A stretch of 36,568 nt of DNA from a virus. Below the pieces are notes generated by a model that was not told the origin of the DNA, ran no database searches, and saw nothing but the letters and a program-made list of their open reading frames with translations. The stretch is from IMG/VR virus record IMGVR_UViG_3300042908_001241, positions 1 to 36,568 of that record; one strand, written 5' to 3'. This document shows, one piece after another, positions 1-6,963 of the stretch. Position numbers and translations under genes: made by a program. How positions within the stretch are numbered: position 1 is the stretch's first letter; each line of letters begins with the position of its first letter.

Positions 1-131
1 CTTTAAAACGATCTGGTGTTAACTTAAATACTAGCAAGAAGAAAGCCAGCGGTTCTTTTTTTGGCTCAAAAAAACTTGATGAAAAAAATGTTTTAGAGCT
101 AAATAAAATCATCGATGACTCGAATAAGTAA
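1..131 (+). CDS. 3' end of an unknown CDS (5' truncated)
   Basis: An open frame runs in from the left edge (first full codon at base 3) and stops at TAA 129-131, giving the last 42 residues of a protein. The visible tail is lysine- and serine-rich with two Gly-Ser/Phe patches and ends in a short acidic helix-like stretch (LNKIIDDSNK). No domain can be recognised from so little. It is followed by a hairpin and then the next co-directional gene. The frame is supported only by codon use matching the neighbours, so the call is moderate. Confidence 0.55.
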   Translation, partial: LKRSGVNLNTSKKKASGSFFGSKKLDEKNVLELNKIIDDSNK

Positions 132-146
132 TTGTAATAATTGTAT

Positions 147-164
147 GGGGCTAGAAATAGCCCC
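147..164 (+). other. Intergenic 7-bp hairpin with GAAA tetraloop
   Basis: GGGGCTA (147-153) pairs perfectly with TAGCCCC (158-164) around a GAAA loop, a stable GNRA tetraloop. No T-run follows on either strand, so it is not a canonical intrinsic terminator. It lies 10 bases before the SD of the gene at 185. An mRNA processing or stabilising element, or a factor-dependent pause site, is more likely. Confidence 0.6.
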
Positions 165-184
165 AAAATACCAAGGAGGAAAAA

Positions 185-445
185 ATGGACTTCAAAAAAA
201 TTGCAAAAAAGAATGTTAAAGATTTTATTCAATCTGTAGATCAGTTCCATTCGTGTGCGGATAATTTATTGCACCTCTTGAAAAGTGTAAGGTCATCGTT
301 AAAAAATAATGAGACATGTTTTAATATTATGGAAGTACAATCTAATGTTGAAACATTAAATACCTTTATGGTTAACATGAATAGATTTTATGATAGAGTT
401 GAATTTATTGAAGAACTAGAATTCGAAAAGGCGTTTCAAAAATGA
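185..445 (+). CDS. Hypothetical helical protein, 86 aa
   Basis: The ATG at 185 sits 5 bases behind a strong AGGAGG (174-179). The product is 86 residues, rich in Lys/Glu/Asn with heptad-like hydrophobic spacing, so probably all-helical. No signal peptide, transmembrane segment or catalytic motif is visible, and I do not recognise a family. It overlaps the next gene by an ATGA junction (442-445), which implies translational coupling to the Thr-rich protein downstream. It could be a small structural partner or chaperone of that protein, but only the gene order suggests this. Confidence 0.7.
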   Translation: MDFKKIAKKNVKDFIQSVDQFHSCADNLLHLLKSVRSSLKNNETCFNIMEVQSNVETLNTFMVNMNRFYDRVEFIEELEFEKAFQK

Positions 446-1074
446 CTTTTAGATATCAAAGTTTTATCAGCTTTATAGCTTATGAAAACATAGAGCCTCT
501 TGCACAATTAAAGTTAAAATATTCTGCTAACTACGAAGATAGTCCAATAATGGCAAACTATGAAAATAAAGTAGAATATTTTTATGCGAGACAAATATAT
601 TCTGACAATGAAAATTTTGATATGGAAGAATATATTCTTTCTTTGCCAATTGTAAATATTGAAAACTCAAATGAATGCAACAATATTATTCAAATATGTT
701 TAAATAGAAAAATAGGTCAACTTGAAAACTATTTGAGAAACCAAGCATTCATGCAAGAAGTTTTTTCAGTTTTACCAACAAGCACAACAACCAGTACAAC
801 AACTGTTACAAGTACAACTGTTACAACAACACCATGTCCAACAGGTGTACCAAGTAGAATATATTATATAAACGCAACAAATGTTTGTGCAATTTGTGTA
901 GCAACAAATGAATTTGTATGCAGTCCATATGAAAATTACAATTATGTAAATTGTTTAAATTCAGCAAACAGTATCAATCAAGGAAACACAGATTGTACAA
1001 CAACAACAACAACAAGTACAACCACTACAACACTAGCACCAACATCGACTACACCTATAGGGCCACAGGGTTAA
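442..1074 (+). CDS. Thr-rich (mucin-like) protein with a Cys-containing island, virion-like
   Basis: 210 residues. Residues 1-110 form an ordinary acidic/aromatic domain. A Thr/Ser tract (about 113-130), a roughly 50-residue island with six cysteines, and a second Thr tract (about 186-204) follow. The last residues are PIGPQG, which resembles the first repeat of a collagen-like Gly-X-Y tract but stops there. Long Thr/Ser/Pro linkers of this sort are common in virion decoration or fibre proteins and are typical O-glycosylation substrates. That matters here because the window is rich in glycosyltransferases. Translation is coupled to the upstream gene (ATGA). Its TAA directly abuts the stop codon of the convergent gene at 1075. 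The structural role is inferred from composition only. Confidence 0.7.
   Translation: MTFRYQSFISFIAYENIEPLAQLKLKYSANYEDSPIMANYENKVEYFYARQIYSDNENFDMEEYILSLPIVNIENSNECNNIIQICLNRKIGQLENYLRNQAFMQEVFSVLPTSTTTSTTTVTSTTVTTTPCPTGVPSRIYYINATNVCAICVATNEFVCSPYENYNYVNCLNSANSINQGNTDCTTTTTTSTTTTTLAPTSTTPIGPQG
778..831 (+). repeat. ACA/ACT/AGT codon tract encoding the first Thr/Ser linker
   Basis: A low-complexity run of Thr and Ser codons, with the 9-base unit AGTACAACT partly repeated and interspersed GTTACA. It is slippage-prone and is expected to vary in length between related phages. Confidence 0.8.
997..1053 (+). repeat. ACA-rich tract encoding the second Thr/Ser linker
   Basis: Six consecutive ACA codons followed by AGT/ACA/ACC/ACT codons and a short Leu-Ala-Pro break. 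It is the second half of a pair flanking the Cys island of the gene at 442-1074 and has the same composition as 778-831. Confidence 0.8.
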
Positions 1075-1542
1075 CTATTGTTTAGCCATATATTCTTTAT
1101 GTCTTTTTTCAAATTCAATTATTTTGTCCTTTGGTCCAACATATGTAAATTCTTCTTTTTTATAATGTCTTACGAGGGCTAAAACATGCTTTGACAAAAG
1201 ATTTAAAACTTTTTGTGCATCACTACTAAGTAGAGCATCTGGCCAAACTTCTTGACCCATTAACATCGATAGTCCAAGATCATTATTCTCGGCAGTAACA
1301 GGATAAAACATAAGACCAAGATTATTTGGCCTTATTTCTTCTCCACCAGGAATTAAGTTTAAGATATATGCACATGACCAATCTCTACAAATGCTTGGCC
1401 TAGTGTCATAAACTCCACAACCACCATGATCTGCTCTATCTTTGCAATTACAAAAGGCTGGCTTGTTAAGCTCTCGAACCTCTAATATGTTGCAACACAC
1501 ATCACAATTGCCACATGTTTTTTCTACTTGTTTAAGTTCCAT
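1075..1542 (-). CDS. YkgJ-like CxxCxxCC cysteine-cluster protein
   Basis: 155 residues. The N-terminal half carries a dense cysteine set (Cys 10, 13, 16, 17, 31, 33, 42, 52, 57), including CGNCDVCC and a later RPSICRDWSC. This is the arrangement of the YkgJ/CxxCxxCC family (putative zinc or iron-sulfur cluster proteins, some acting on protein or flagellin N-methylation). The biochemical role in phages is unknown. The gene is alone on the minus strand between two plus-strand groups. Its stop abuts the stop of the Thr-rich gene, and it shares the 55-bp upstream gap with the divergent gene at 1598. Family call good; function open. Confidence 0.8.
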   Translation of the reverse strand: MELKQVEKTCGNCDVCCNILEVRELNKPAFCNCKDRADHGGCGVYDTRPSICRDWSCAYILNLIPGGEEIRPNNLGLMFYPVTAENNDLGLSMLMGQEVWPDALLSSDAQKVLNLLSKHVLALVRHYKKEEFTYVGPKDKIIEFEKRHKEYMAKQ

Positions 1543-1597
1543 AATTAACCTTGTTTGAATTTGTTTAAAAGTATAATATATATAAAAGGAGATAAAT

Positions 1598-1888
1598 ATG
1601 AAATGTTTTTTTTCAGCAATTGGTTTTATTTTACTGGCTTGTACATCAAATGCTCAACAGATTATGTACAGACCATTGCAGCAACAAGCGTACAGTTACA
1701 ACAACTATAATAGCTATAATAATACACAAAGGTATTATCCAAGCAATCCTATTCAGAAAACTCCAACTGGATATTTATATTACCCATTAACTAATTTGCC
1801 ACCATTGCAGTCAAGTGGATACACATTACAAAATACTCAGCCGTATATTGGAATGTATTACTATAGTCCTAGTTTATGGTTACAATAA
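1598..1888 (+). CDS. Small secreted Tyr/Asn/Gln-rich protein
   Basis: 96 residues. Residues 1-19 form a clear signal peptide (Lys-Cys-Phe start, hydrophobic core, Ser-Asn-Ala-Gln cleavage region). The remainder is very rich in Tyr, Asn, Gln and Pro, with repeated YNN/YNS-type units and no cysteines, giving a low-complexity, probably extended chain. SD AAAGGAG lies at 1585-1591. Because the signal region includes LLACTSNA it could also be read as a weak lipobox, but a Ser/Thr-rich position after Cys makes this uncertain. Its TAA is immediately followed by the ATG of the oxygenase gene, so the two are co-translated. The function is unknown; an envelope-exposed product is likely. Confidence 0.75.
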   Translation: MKCFFSAIGFILLACTSNAQQIMYRPLQQQAYSYNNYNSYNNTQRYYPSNPIQKTPTGYLYYPLTNLPPLQSSGYTLQNTQPYIGMYYYSPSLWLQ

Positions 1889-2635
1889 ATGTTTAACGAA
1901 GATGATTTACATAAGTGGAAAAGCTCAAAACCATTTAATCATTTAGTAATAGACAATTTTTTAGAAAGCTCATTGGCTATGCAAATAGCTGATGAGTTTC
2001 CTTCTATTAATGATGACTTTTGGTTTTACTATAACAATGCTGTTGAAGTTAAAAAAGCCTGTGATATGTGGTGTAAGTTTCCAAAATCAATATATAAAAC
2101 AATATTTGAATTAACCAGCAAAGAATTTGTAGACTCTTTATCTAATTTAGTTGGTAAACAGGTTTGGGCAGACTATGGGTTAAATGGCGGTGGCATACAC
2201 GCTATGGGCAATTCTGGAAAATTAAACCCACATTTAGACTACAACATACACCCAAAGCTTGGACTACAAAGAAAGATAAATTTAATAATATACTTAACAA
2301 AAGATTGGGATACATCTTGGGGTGGAGCTATAGAGTTATGGTCACACGATGAAGAAAACAATAAACCAAAACAGATAGATGTTAAAATAGATTGTGTTTT
2401 TAATAGGGCATTACTATTTGATACAACTCAAAACTCTTGGCATGGCATATCAGATCAGATCACATGTCCAATCGACAAATCAAGAAATTCAATAGCAATA
2501 TACTATGTTTGTGAGCCAGAAATTGGCAGCGAAAATAGGAATAAAGCTTTGTTTGCCCCAACAGAGAACCAAAAGGGAGATAAGGCAGTTGAAGAACTTA
2601 TAAGACAAAGACTTTTGGGTAAATACAAAATATAG
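1889..2635 (+). CDS. 2-oxoglutarate/Fe(II)-dependent oxygenase (prolyl-hydroxylase-like)
   Basis: 248 residues with the double-stranded beta-helix oxygenase signature: iron ligands His115 and Asp117 (HLD), the distal His185 (WHG) and the 2-oxoglutarate-binding Arg199 (SRNSIAIYY). Spacing and the surrounding LIIYLT and GGAIELW strands fit the 2OG-FeII_Oxy_3/prolyl 4-hydroxylase-like group. Such enzymes hydroxylate protein side chains, nucleobases or small molecules; the substrate cannot be read from sequence. It is translationally coupled to the secreted protein at 1598. A second, different oxygenase sits at 11974. Protein hydroxylation before glycosylation is one plausible role. Confidence 0.88.
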   Translation: MFNEDDLHKWKSSKPFNHLVIDNFLESSLAMQIADEFPSINDDFWFYYNNAVEVKKACDMWCKFPKSIYKTIFELTSKEFVDSLSNLVGKQVWADYGLNGGGIHAMGNSGKLNPHLDYNIHPKLGLQRKINLIIYLTKDWDTSWGGAIELWSHDEENNKPKQIDVKIDCVFNRALLFDTTQNSWHGISDQITCPIDKSRNSIAIYYVCEPEIGSENRNKALFAPTENQKGDKAVEELIRQRLLGKYKI

Positions 2636-2702
2636 TAAATATTAATGCACCTTAAGCGAATAGCTTGTTGTACAAAACATTTACTTTTTATAGGAGGATA
2701 CA

Positions 2703-3104
2703 ATGGAATCAAAAGCACCAATCGAAATCAATGGGGAAAAATATCTGCTGTTTGCAAGCGAAAATGTTAAAAGGCTTTTAAGAAAGAATAAGGTTGCAGC
2801 AGTAACTATTCTTGAAGAGTTCATTAATAAACCATTTACAAAGCTTGGAACATCTAATATTAAGAGAATTGCAGAAACAAACTTAAACATCTTGAACATT
2901 CAAGCAACAGAGTTTGAATCTCAAGAAGAAATCAAATGCTTTATCTTGCATTGTGTTGGTAACTATACGCAAATGTTGCCAATATATCCAAAGAAGTGGT
3001 CAGTAATGTTGGAATGTGGACATAAAGCAATATTTGATGAAACAGTTGATTATATCTGTAAAGATCATGTAGTCACATGTTTTAAGTGCAATAAAAATAA
3101 TTAA
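2703..3104 (+). CDS. Hypothetical protein with a C-terminal Cys/His cluster
   Basis: 133 residues. The first 90 are helical in character with an F/L-rich core. The last 35 carry CGHK, YICKDH and CFKC, a possible zinc-binding knuckle. SD TAGGAGG (2691-2697) is 5 bases from the ATG. It is followed by its own gap and then the cytosine methyltransferase. I do not recognise the family. The metal-binding tail would fit a nucleic-acid-binding or scaffold role, but this is inference. Confidence 0.7.
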   Translation: MESKAPIEINGEKYLLFASENVKRLLRKNKVAAVTILEEFINKPFTKLGTSNIKRIAETNLNILNIQATEFESQEEIKCFILHCVGNYTQMLPIYPKKWSVMLECGHKAIFDETVDYICKDHVVTCFKCNKNN

Positions 3105-3117
3105 TGCTTTTTAATCT

Positions 3118-3145
3118 GTAAGAAAAACGCATACATATTTCTTAC
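3118..3145 (+). other. 8-bp hairpin directly in front of the methyltransferase SD
   Basis: GTAAGAAA (3118-3125) pairs perfectly with TTTCTTAC (3138-3145), leaving a 12-base loop. The SD AAGGAGG starts at the next base (3146). No T-run follows, so it is not a terminator. The position suggests an mRNA-stability or ribosome-access element for the methyltransferase gene. Confidence 0.55.
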
Positions 3146-3156
3146 AAGGAGGTTTG

Positions 3157-4056
3157 ATGTTAAAGGTATATGATATGTTTTCGGGGATAGGTGGATTTGC
3201 TCTAGGATTTCAAAAGGAAGGCTTTGAAATAGCTGCTTTTGCAGAGTTAGATAAGTATCCTTCTGAAGTTTTGGCTAAGAATTTTCCAAATGTCCCCAAC
3301 TATGGAGATGTAACAAAAGTAGAGTATGAAAAAGATCAATTCGATTTAATTGTTGGGGGTTTTCCCTGCACAGATATATCTATAGCAAGTCAATCAAAGG
3401 AGGGCATTTATGGAAAAAGATCATTCTTGTGGAAAGAATTCTTCCGAGCAGTTAGAGATGTTCAACCAAAATACTGTGTCATTGAAAATGTCTTTATGCT
3501 GCTTGGAAGAGGGCTTGAAACGGTGCTACAAGACCTTGCCAGCATCGGGTACGATGCGACTTATACAACGCTCGATGCCCAATACTGTGGAACAGCCCAA
3601 CGAAGGCGTAGAGTTTACATTTTGGGAGTCCGTGATGGAATCCCCGCCAATAGCGATATATTCGAGTTTGGCCCTCGTAGTACTAGAACCTGTCAACAAA
3701 GCGTGGAACTTGTCAAAAAAAGCTTTGAATGGAATTTTAAAGAGAGCATGTGGTTCAAAGAAACCTTTGCCTACTTTACTCGCCAAAGAAGTGATCAATT
3801 TGATGAATGCGGAGTCTCGTCAACCTTAACAAAAAGAGATTATAAGTCTTTTACAGATTTAGTAGTCTCTGATGGTAATATACGCAGAGTAACGCCTACA
3901 GAAAGGCTTCGCCTTATGGGTTTTCATGACCATTGGCATATCCAAGATGCTTCTAATACAGATAAGTATAAATACAATGGTATGCATGTGCCTTCGGTTC
4001 AATATATAGCAAAATGTTTAAAGGAGTACGAAAGATGTTTGAATTTGCAAAAATAG
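3157..4056 (+). CDS. DNA (cytosine-5) methyltransferase
   Basis: 299 residues from the ATG at 3157; the in-frame TTG at 3154 lies too close to the SD AAGGAGG (3146-3152) to be used. Conserved C5-MTase motifs appear in order: motif I FSGIGGF (8-14), motif IV GGFPCTDIS with catalytic Cys71, motif VI ENV (110-112), motif VIII QRRRR (148-152), a short target-recognition region, and motifs IX/X (RRVTPTERLRLMGF, GMHVPSVQYI) near the end. It is full length for a phage Dcm-type enzyme and looks intact. No cognate restriction gene is adjacent, so self-protection or epigenetic marking is likelier than restriction-modification. The middle (about 3500-3720) is visibly richer in G+C than the flanks. Confidence 0.95.
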   Translation: MLKVYDMFSGIGGFALGFQKEGFEIAAFAELDKYPSEVLAKNFPNVPNYGDVTKVEYEKDQFDLIVGGFPCTDISIASQSKEGIYGKRSFLWKEFFRAVRDVQPKYCVIENVFMLLGRGLETVLQDLASIGYDATYTTLDAQYCGTAQRRRRVYILGVRDGIPANSDIFEFGPRSTRTCQQSVELVKKSFEWNFKESMWFKETFAYFTRQRSDQFDECGVSSTLTKRDYKSFTDLVVSDGNIRRVTPTERLRLMGFHDHWHIQDASNTDKYKYNGMHVPSVQYIAKCLKEYERCLNLQK

Positions 4057-4667
4057 CAGAAAAGTTTGATGAGCACTTGTCTGGACAACTATATTGGCAC
4101 AGCAATTTCGTTAATCATTTCTTGCCTGAGATTGCATCTGTTTTTATGGCAGAAGGAACAAATGTATATGATTTTGGTGCATCAACAGGTAATGTAGAGG
4201 TGGCTTTATCAAGTATGATTAAGTCAAGGGGCATAGATTTTATACCTGTGGAAAAATGTAAAGAGATGGCAGAAAGATATAAAGGCGAAAGCGAAGTGGT
4301 TGTTGATGATTTTTTAAATGTGTATATGGAAGAGTTTTCATTTGCCACATGTATTTTGTCTTTATGCTTTATCCATCCATCAAAAAGAGAAACATTTATT
4401 GATTCTTTAAAAAACAATTGTATGATTGGCGGTGCTTTTGTAGTTTTAGAGAAAATGAAATCTAAAGGAGGATATCTAGGCACAGCACTAAATAGAGTTA
4501 CATGGCGTAATAAGATTGAAAATGGTGAATCTTTAAAAATGGTAATCAATAAAGAGCTTTCGTTAAGTGGTGTGCAGTATCCTCTAAGTGAAAAAGAACT
4601 TGAAGGATTTGAGTTAATATGGGCGTATGGTGATTTTCGTGCTTATATTTGGTTAAAGGAGTTTTAA
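4035..4667 (+). CDS. CmoA-like class I SAM-dependent methyltransferase
   Basis: 210 residues. I chose the ATG at 4035 because an SD (AAAGGAG, about 4018-4024) fits it; the upstream in-frame ATG at 4014 lies before that SD and inside the preceding gene. Motif I is VYDFGASTGN (44-53), followed by an acidic strand end and a post-motif ILSLCFIHPSKRETFI. The arrangement and the later FVVLEKM strand resemble CmoA (carboxy-SAM synthase for tRNA wobble uridine) and phage relatives. Whether it makes carboxy-SAM or is an ordinary methyltransferase cannot be decided here. It overlaps the cytosine methyltransferase by 22 bases. Confidence 0.78.
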   Translation: MFEFAKIAEKFDEHLSGQLYWHSNFVNHFLPEIASVFMAEGTNVYDFGASTGNVEVALSSMIKSRGIDFIPVEKCKEMAERYKGESEVVVDDFLNVYMEEFSFATCILSLCFIHPSKRETFIDSLKNNCMIGGAFVVLEKMKSKGGYLGTALNRVTWRNKIENGESLKMVINKELSLSGVQYPLSEKELEGFELIWAYGDFRAYIWLKEF

Positions 4668-4668
4668 A

Positions 4669-4914
4669 ATGGAAGAAGAATTGGATTACCATTGTTCTGA
4701 ATGCGGTATTCAAATTTCAGAATGGATGCTTAGAGATGTCGATGGAGTCACAAATGACACATGTTTAAATTGTGCTATTAAAACATCATTGATGTCATGT
4801 CCTGTGTGCGATAAAAATATAGGTATGACAAATGTAGATCGTGCAAATAGAATACTTGGCGATGGATGGGAAGAAATGTGCGAAGACTGTGCAAAAGCAT
4901 TTATTGAAAAATAG
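4669..4914 (+). CDS. Small four-CxxC zinc-finger protein
   Basis: 81 residues with four CxxC pairs (Cys 9/12, 32/35, 44/47, 71/74), so two treble-clef or zinc-ribbon sites are likely. It is otherwise acidic and has no catalytic motif. It starts one base after the stop of the methyltransferase, with AAAGGAG in the end of that gene as SD. Such proteins in phages are usually of unknown function; nucleic-acid or protein binding is expected from the fold. The next gene, at 4950, is a second tiny zinc-ribbon protein. Confidence 0.75.
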   Translation: MEEELDYHCSECGIQISEWMLRDVDGVTNDTCLNCAIKTSLMSCPVCDKNIGMTNVDRANRILGDGWEEMCEDCAKAFIEK

Positions 4915-4949
4915 CCAAGTTTTATTGTGCTTACAATGGGGTATTTATA

Positions 4950-5087
4950 ATGGAAGACTTTAAAAAATGGTACATTTGTTCTTACTGTGCATTTAAATTT
5001 TATTGGGAAGGCTTAGAAGATCCAATACAATGTCCAAAATGTAGATCCGAAGAAATTATTTTAATAAAAGAAAATAAAATTTTGTAA
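4950..5087 (+). CDS. Tiny zinc-ribbon protein, 45 aa
   Basis: A 45-residue ORF with two CxxC pairs (YICSYC, Cys 10/13; CPKC, Cys 28/31) separated by 14 residues, which is enough for one zinc ribbon. The ORF fills most of the gap between the zinc-finger gene and the tail-tube gene. The SD is weak (AATGGGG, about 10 bases upstream). The cysteine spacing makes a chance ORF unlikely. Confidence 0.65.
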   Translation: MEDFKKWYICSYCAFKFYWEGLEDPIQCPKCRSEEIILIKENKIL

Positions 5088-5105
5088 AACTATAATGGAG
5101 CATAA

Positions 5106-6050
5106 ATGACAATCAACAGAAGAATATTTTATGCTTGCCAAGCGGTTGGAATTGGTGACAAAGACGGTGCAAATTTCACTGTAGCTCACGGTGTTCAGAG
5201 TGTTGGCATAAATACACAGTTTAACTTAGAACAAATTTTTGAAGTTGGGATGATTTCAATTTATGAAAATATTGAAAATGTTCCAGATGTTGAAGTAACA
5301 TTAGAAAAGGTTTTGGATGGAAGGCCACTTCTTTACAATTTAGCAACATCAAGTGCTGCTGGAACTAGTTTATCGGCAAAATCAGTGGCACAATGCTCTG
5401 TAGCATTAGCCATTTTTGATGACACATCTGTAGCTGCAACTGGTACAGCAAAAGCTAGTTGTGTAATGAAAAAATGTGTTGTAAGTCAAATAACATACAA
5501 AGTCGCAGTTGAAGGAAATGCAACAGAATCTATTACGCTTGTTGGAAATGAAAAAGTTTGGTCAAGTTCTTTTAGCCCATCAAATACAGAATGGTACATA
5601 GACAACCTTCCAGCAACAGATGTTCCAGACGATGAACCAAATTCAACTGTACAAAGAAGACAGCATGTTAATATGATTGCATCAAAAATACCAAGCTGCA
5701 TACCAGCAATATCATCATTTCAATCAATATCTGTTGGTGCAAACATAACTAGAGAGAAAATACTTGAACTTGGAAGTAAAGTTCCATATTTTAGATATGC
5801 AAAATTTCCAGTAGAAGTGACATCACAATTTGAAATCATAGCAAAAAAGGGTGATCAAATAGGCGTTGTTGAAGATGCCAATAATTTAACAGATGAAGAA
5901 ATAAAACTGGTTTTTTTAAATGGAACTACAATAGACCTTGGCAAAAAGAATAAGTTAGAATCTGCAAATTATCAGGGCGGTGGAACAGATGGTGGTAATG
6001 CAACAATAACATATAGCTTTAAGACATTTAACGATTTCACGGTAACATAA
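5106..6050 (+). CDS. Probable phage tail tube protein
   Basis: 314 residues, beta-rich, no signal peptide. The N-terminus has the pattern common in tail-tube and related virion proteins: a QxVxIG-type start, a segment like FEVGMISIYENIENVPDVEV, and then VTLEKVLDG. The C-terminus ends in alternating hydrophobic strands (ITYSFKTFNDFTV). Length suits tube subunits of large myoviruses with an extra inserted domain. I infer the role from these fold-level features, not from a decisive motif. A sheath or other virion protein is the main alternative. SD AATGGAG is 6 bases upstream. Confidence 0.55.
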   Translation: MTINRRIFYACQAVGIGDKDGANFTVAHGVQSVGINTQFNLEQIFEVGMISIYENIENVPDVEVTLEKVLDGRPLLYNLATSSAAGTSLSAKSVAQCSVALAIFDDTSVAATGTAKASCVMKKCVVSQITYKVAVEGNATESITLVGNEKVWSSSFSPSNTEWYIDNLPATDVPDDEPNSTVQRRQHVNMIASKIPSCIPAISSFQSISVGANITREKILELGSKVPYFRYAKFPVEVTSQFEIIAKKGDQIGVVEDANNLTDEEIKLVFLNGTTIDLGKKNKLESANYQGGGTDGGNATITYSFKTFNDFTVT

Positions 6051-6265
6051 TGAATACTACTGAGCAAAAAAAAATCAAAACTTTAGAAGCTTTTAATCTT
6101 GAATTGCAATTTCATTTTACAATACAAGACGAGAGAATTAAAAAGCTTGAACAAGCAATAAAAACTCATCAAGAAGAAATGGAAAATCATTGGCTGTATG
6201 CTGGTATAGACAAAAGACAAGTTCCTGATTGGGATACCAATAAAAAACTATGGGATTGTTTATAA
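6050..6265 (+). CDS. Small coiled-coil protein, 71 aa
   Basis: The ATG shares a base with the TAA of the tail-tube gene (TAATG), so translation is coupled. Residues 1-45 have a heptad-like pattern rich in Glu/Lys/Gln (coiled coil), followed by a short Trp-rich tail. A tail assembly partner is conceivable from position only. No family recognised. Confidence 0.65.
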   Translation: MNTTEQKKIKTLEAFNLELQFHFTIQDERIKKLEQAIKTHQEEMENHWLYAGIDKRQVPDWDTNKKLWDCL

Positions 6266-6269
6266 AAAC

Positions 6270-6416
6270 ATGAATACTGATGATTCCTATACAATTGTGT
6301 TCACAAATGAAATGCTTAAGTCTATCGGTATAGACACAGATCAAAATGATATTGATGTAAAAATAGTAATAGAAAATGGAACTATTAAAGTTTTGAGAAA
6401 AGAAAATGTTGTTTGA
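6270..6416 (+). CDS. Small protein with a weak AbrB/MazE-like look, 48 aa
   Basis: A 48-residue ORF that fits between two neighbours with a 4-base gap upstream. The segment MLKSIGIDTDQNDIDVKIVI followed by ENGTIKVLRK recalls one SpoVT/AbrB swapped-hairpin half (index: LGI, DVxV, ENGxIxV). The similarity is weak and no toxin partner is adjacent, so an antitoxin role is not supported. Codon use resembles the neighbours. Confidence 0.5.
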   Translation: MNTDDSYTIVFTNEMLKSIGIDTDQNDIDVKIVIENGTIKVLRKENVV

Positions 6417-6525
6417 CAACTATGTTTGTGCCTTTTTTCAGTATGTATGTTATGCAACAGTATATTTACTTATCATCAAACTAATAAAAGAAATATTAAA
6501 TGAGGATTCTGATAAATTTTTTTGA
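6406..6525 (+). CDS. Putative single-TM small membrane protein, 39 aa
   Basis: The ATG lies within the last codons of the previous ORF (11-base overlap). The product has one hydrophobic helix (about residues 7-26, Tyr/Cys/Phe/Val-rich) followed by KLIKEILNEDSD, a charged cytoplasmic-type tail. No SD is obvious, so expression would depend on coupling. Tiny TM proteins are common in phages, but this one could be a chance ORF. Confidence 0.4.
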   Translation: MLFDNYVCAFFQYVCYATVYLLIIKLIKEILNEDSDKFF

Positions 6526-6579
6526 GTGTTGAACGAATAACAATATGTGTAAGGAATACATAACCCAAGGAGAAAAGAT

Positions 6580-6867
6580 ATGATGATTTACGATTGGCTT
6601 TTTGGTAAGGAAAAAAAGAAGAATTGTGGTGGTTGCAAGCTAAAGCAACAAGAAAAATCAATAGAACAATTTGTTTCTGAGCTTAACTTGTTAAAAGCTA
6701 AATTTAACGATCTAGAGTTAGATTATATTGAGTTAGAAAATATTAATGCATCACTAAGTTCTTCTAATGAGGAACTAAAAACTAAAAATAACGAACTAAT
6801 ATCTGTACTGTTAAAAGTATCTGATATAGCAAGAGTTAGTGTTGAGTGTAATAAAAAAGGATATTAA
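6580..6867 (+). CDS. Coiled-coil protein with N-terminal CGGC, 95 aa
   Basis: 95 residues from an ATG 7 bases behind AAGGAG. It starts with a hydrophobic MMIYDWLFG segment, then KNCGGCKLK (a CxxC pair), then a long heptad-rich coiled coil (about residues 27-75) of Glu/Leu/Asn. No known family. It sits upstream of the RNA fold at 6874 and csrA, transcribed in the same direction. Confidence 0.65.
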   Translation: MMIYDWLFGKEKKKNCGGCKLKQQEKSIEQFVSELNLLKAKFNDLELDYIELENINASLSSSNEELKTKNNELISVLLKVSDIARVSVECNKKGY

Positions 6868-6873
6868 CTGAAA

Positions 6874-6943
6874 TTATAAGGTGTCTGGACTAATGACGGT
6901 GGGAAAGGTCTTACTAGTTGTGTTGACTAGAGACACCTTATAA
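6874..6943 (+). ncRNA. Compact three-way-junction RNA in front of csrA (class unknown)
   Basis: Arms 6874-6886 and 6931-6943 are perfect 13-bp inverted repeats (core AAGGTGTCT / AGACACCTT). They enclose 44 bases that can form GGAC/GTCT (6887-6890 with 6908-6911) and CTAGT/ACTAG (6914-6918 with 6926-6930, 7-base loop), that is, a three-way junction. The loop of the second stem holds an unpaired purine-rich GGTGGGAAAG. The SD of csrA (AGGAGG, 6951-6956) follows 7 bases after the fold, and no T-run follows. It may be a cis-regulatory leader or a small RNA. A GGA at 6887-6889 is a potential CsrA contact. It does not match hammerhead, purine, preQ1 or glutamine riboswitch cores that I could test by eye. 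Confidence 0.6.
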
Positions 6944-6963
6944 TAAACTTAGGAGGAATTAAT

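Noticed and set aside
147-164. Intrinsic terminator at the first hairpin
   Set aside because: The stem is good, but there is no T-run after it on either strand.
1572-1577. TATAAT as a promoter for the gene at 1598
   Set aside because: The start point would fall at the SD itself and no spaced -35 box is seen; AT-rich gaps give such boxes by chance.
3410-3829. 139-codon plus-strand ORF inside the cytosine methyltransferase gene
   Set aside because: The C5-MTase frame carries all motifs over the same bases; this ORF has no recognisable domain and looks like a shadow helped by the higher G+C in this region.
6874-6943. Hammerhead ribozyme
   Set aside because: CTAATGA and GGGAAA occur, but the invariant CUGANGA and a NUH cleavage site at the right junction are not present on either strand.
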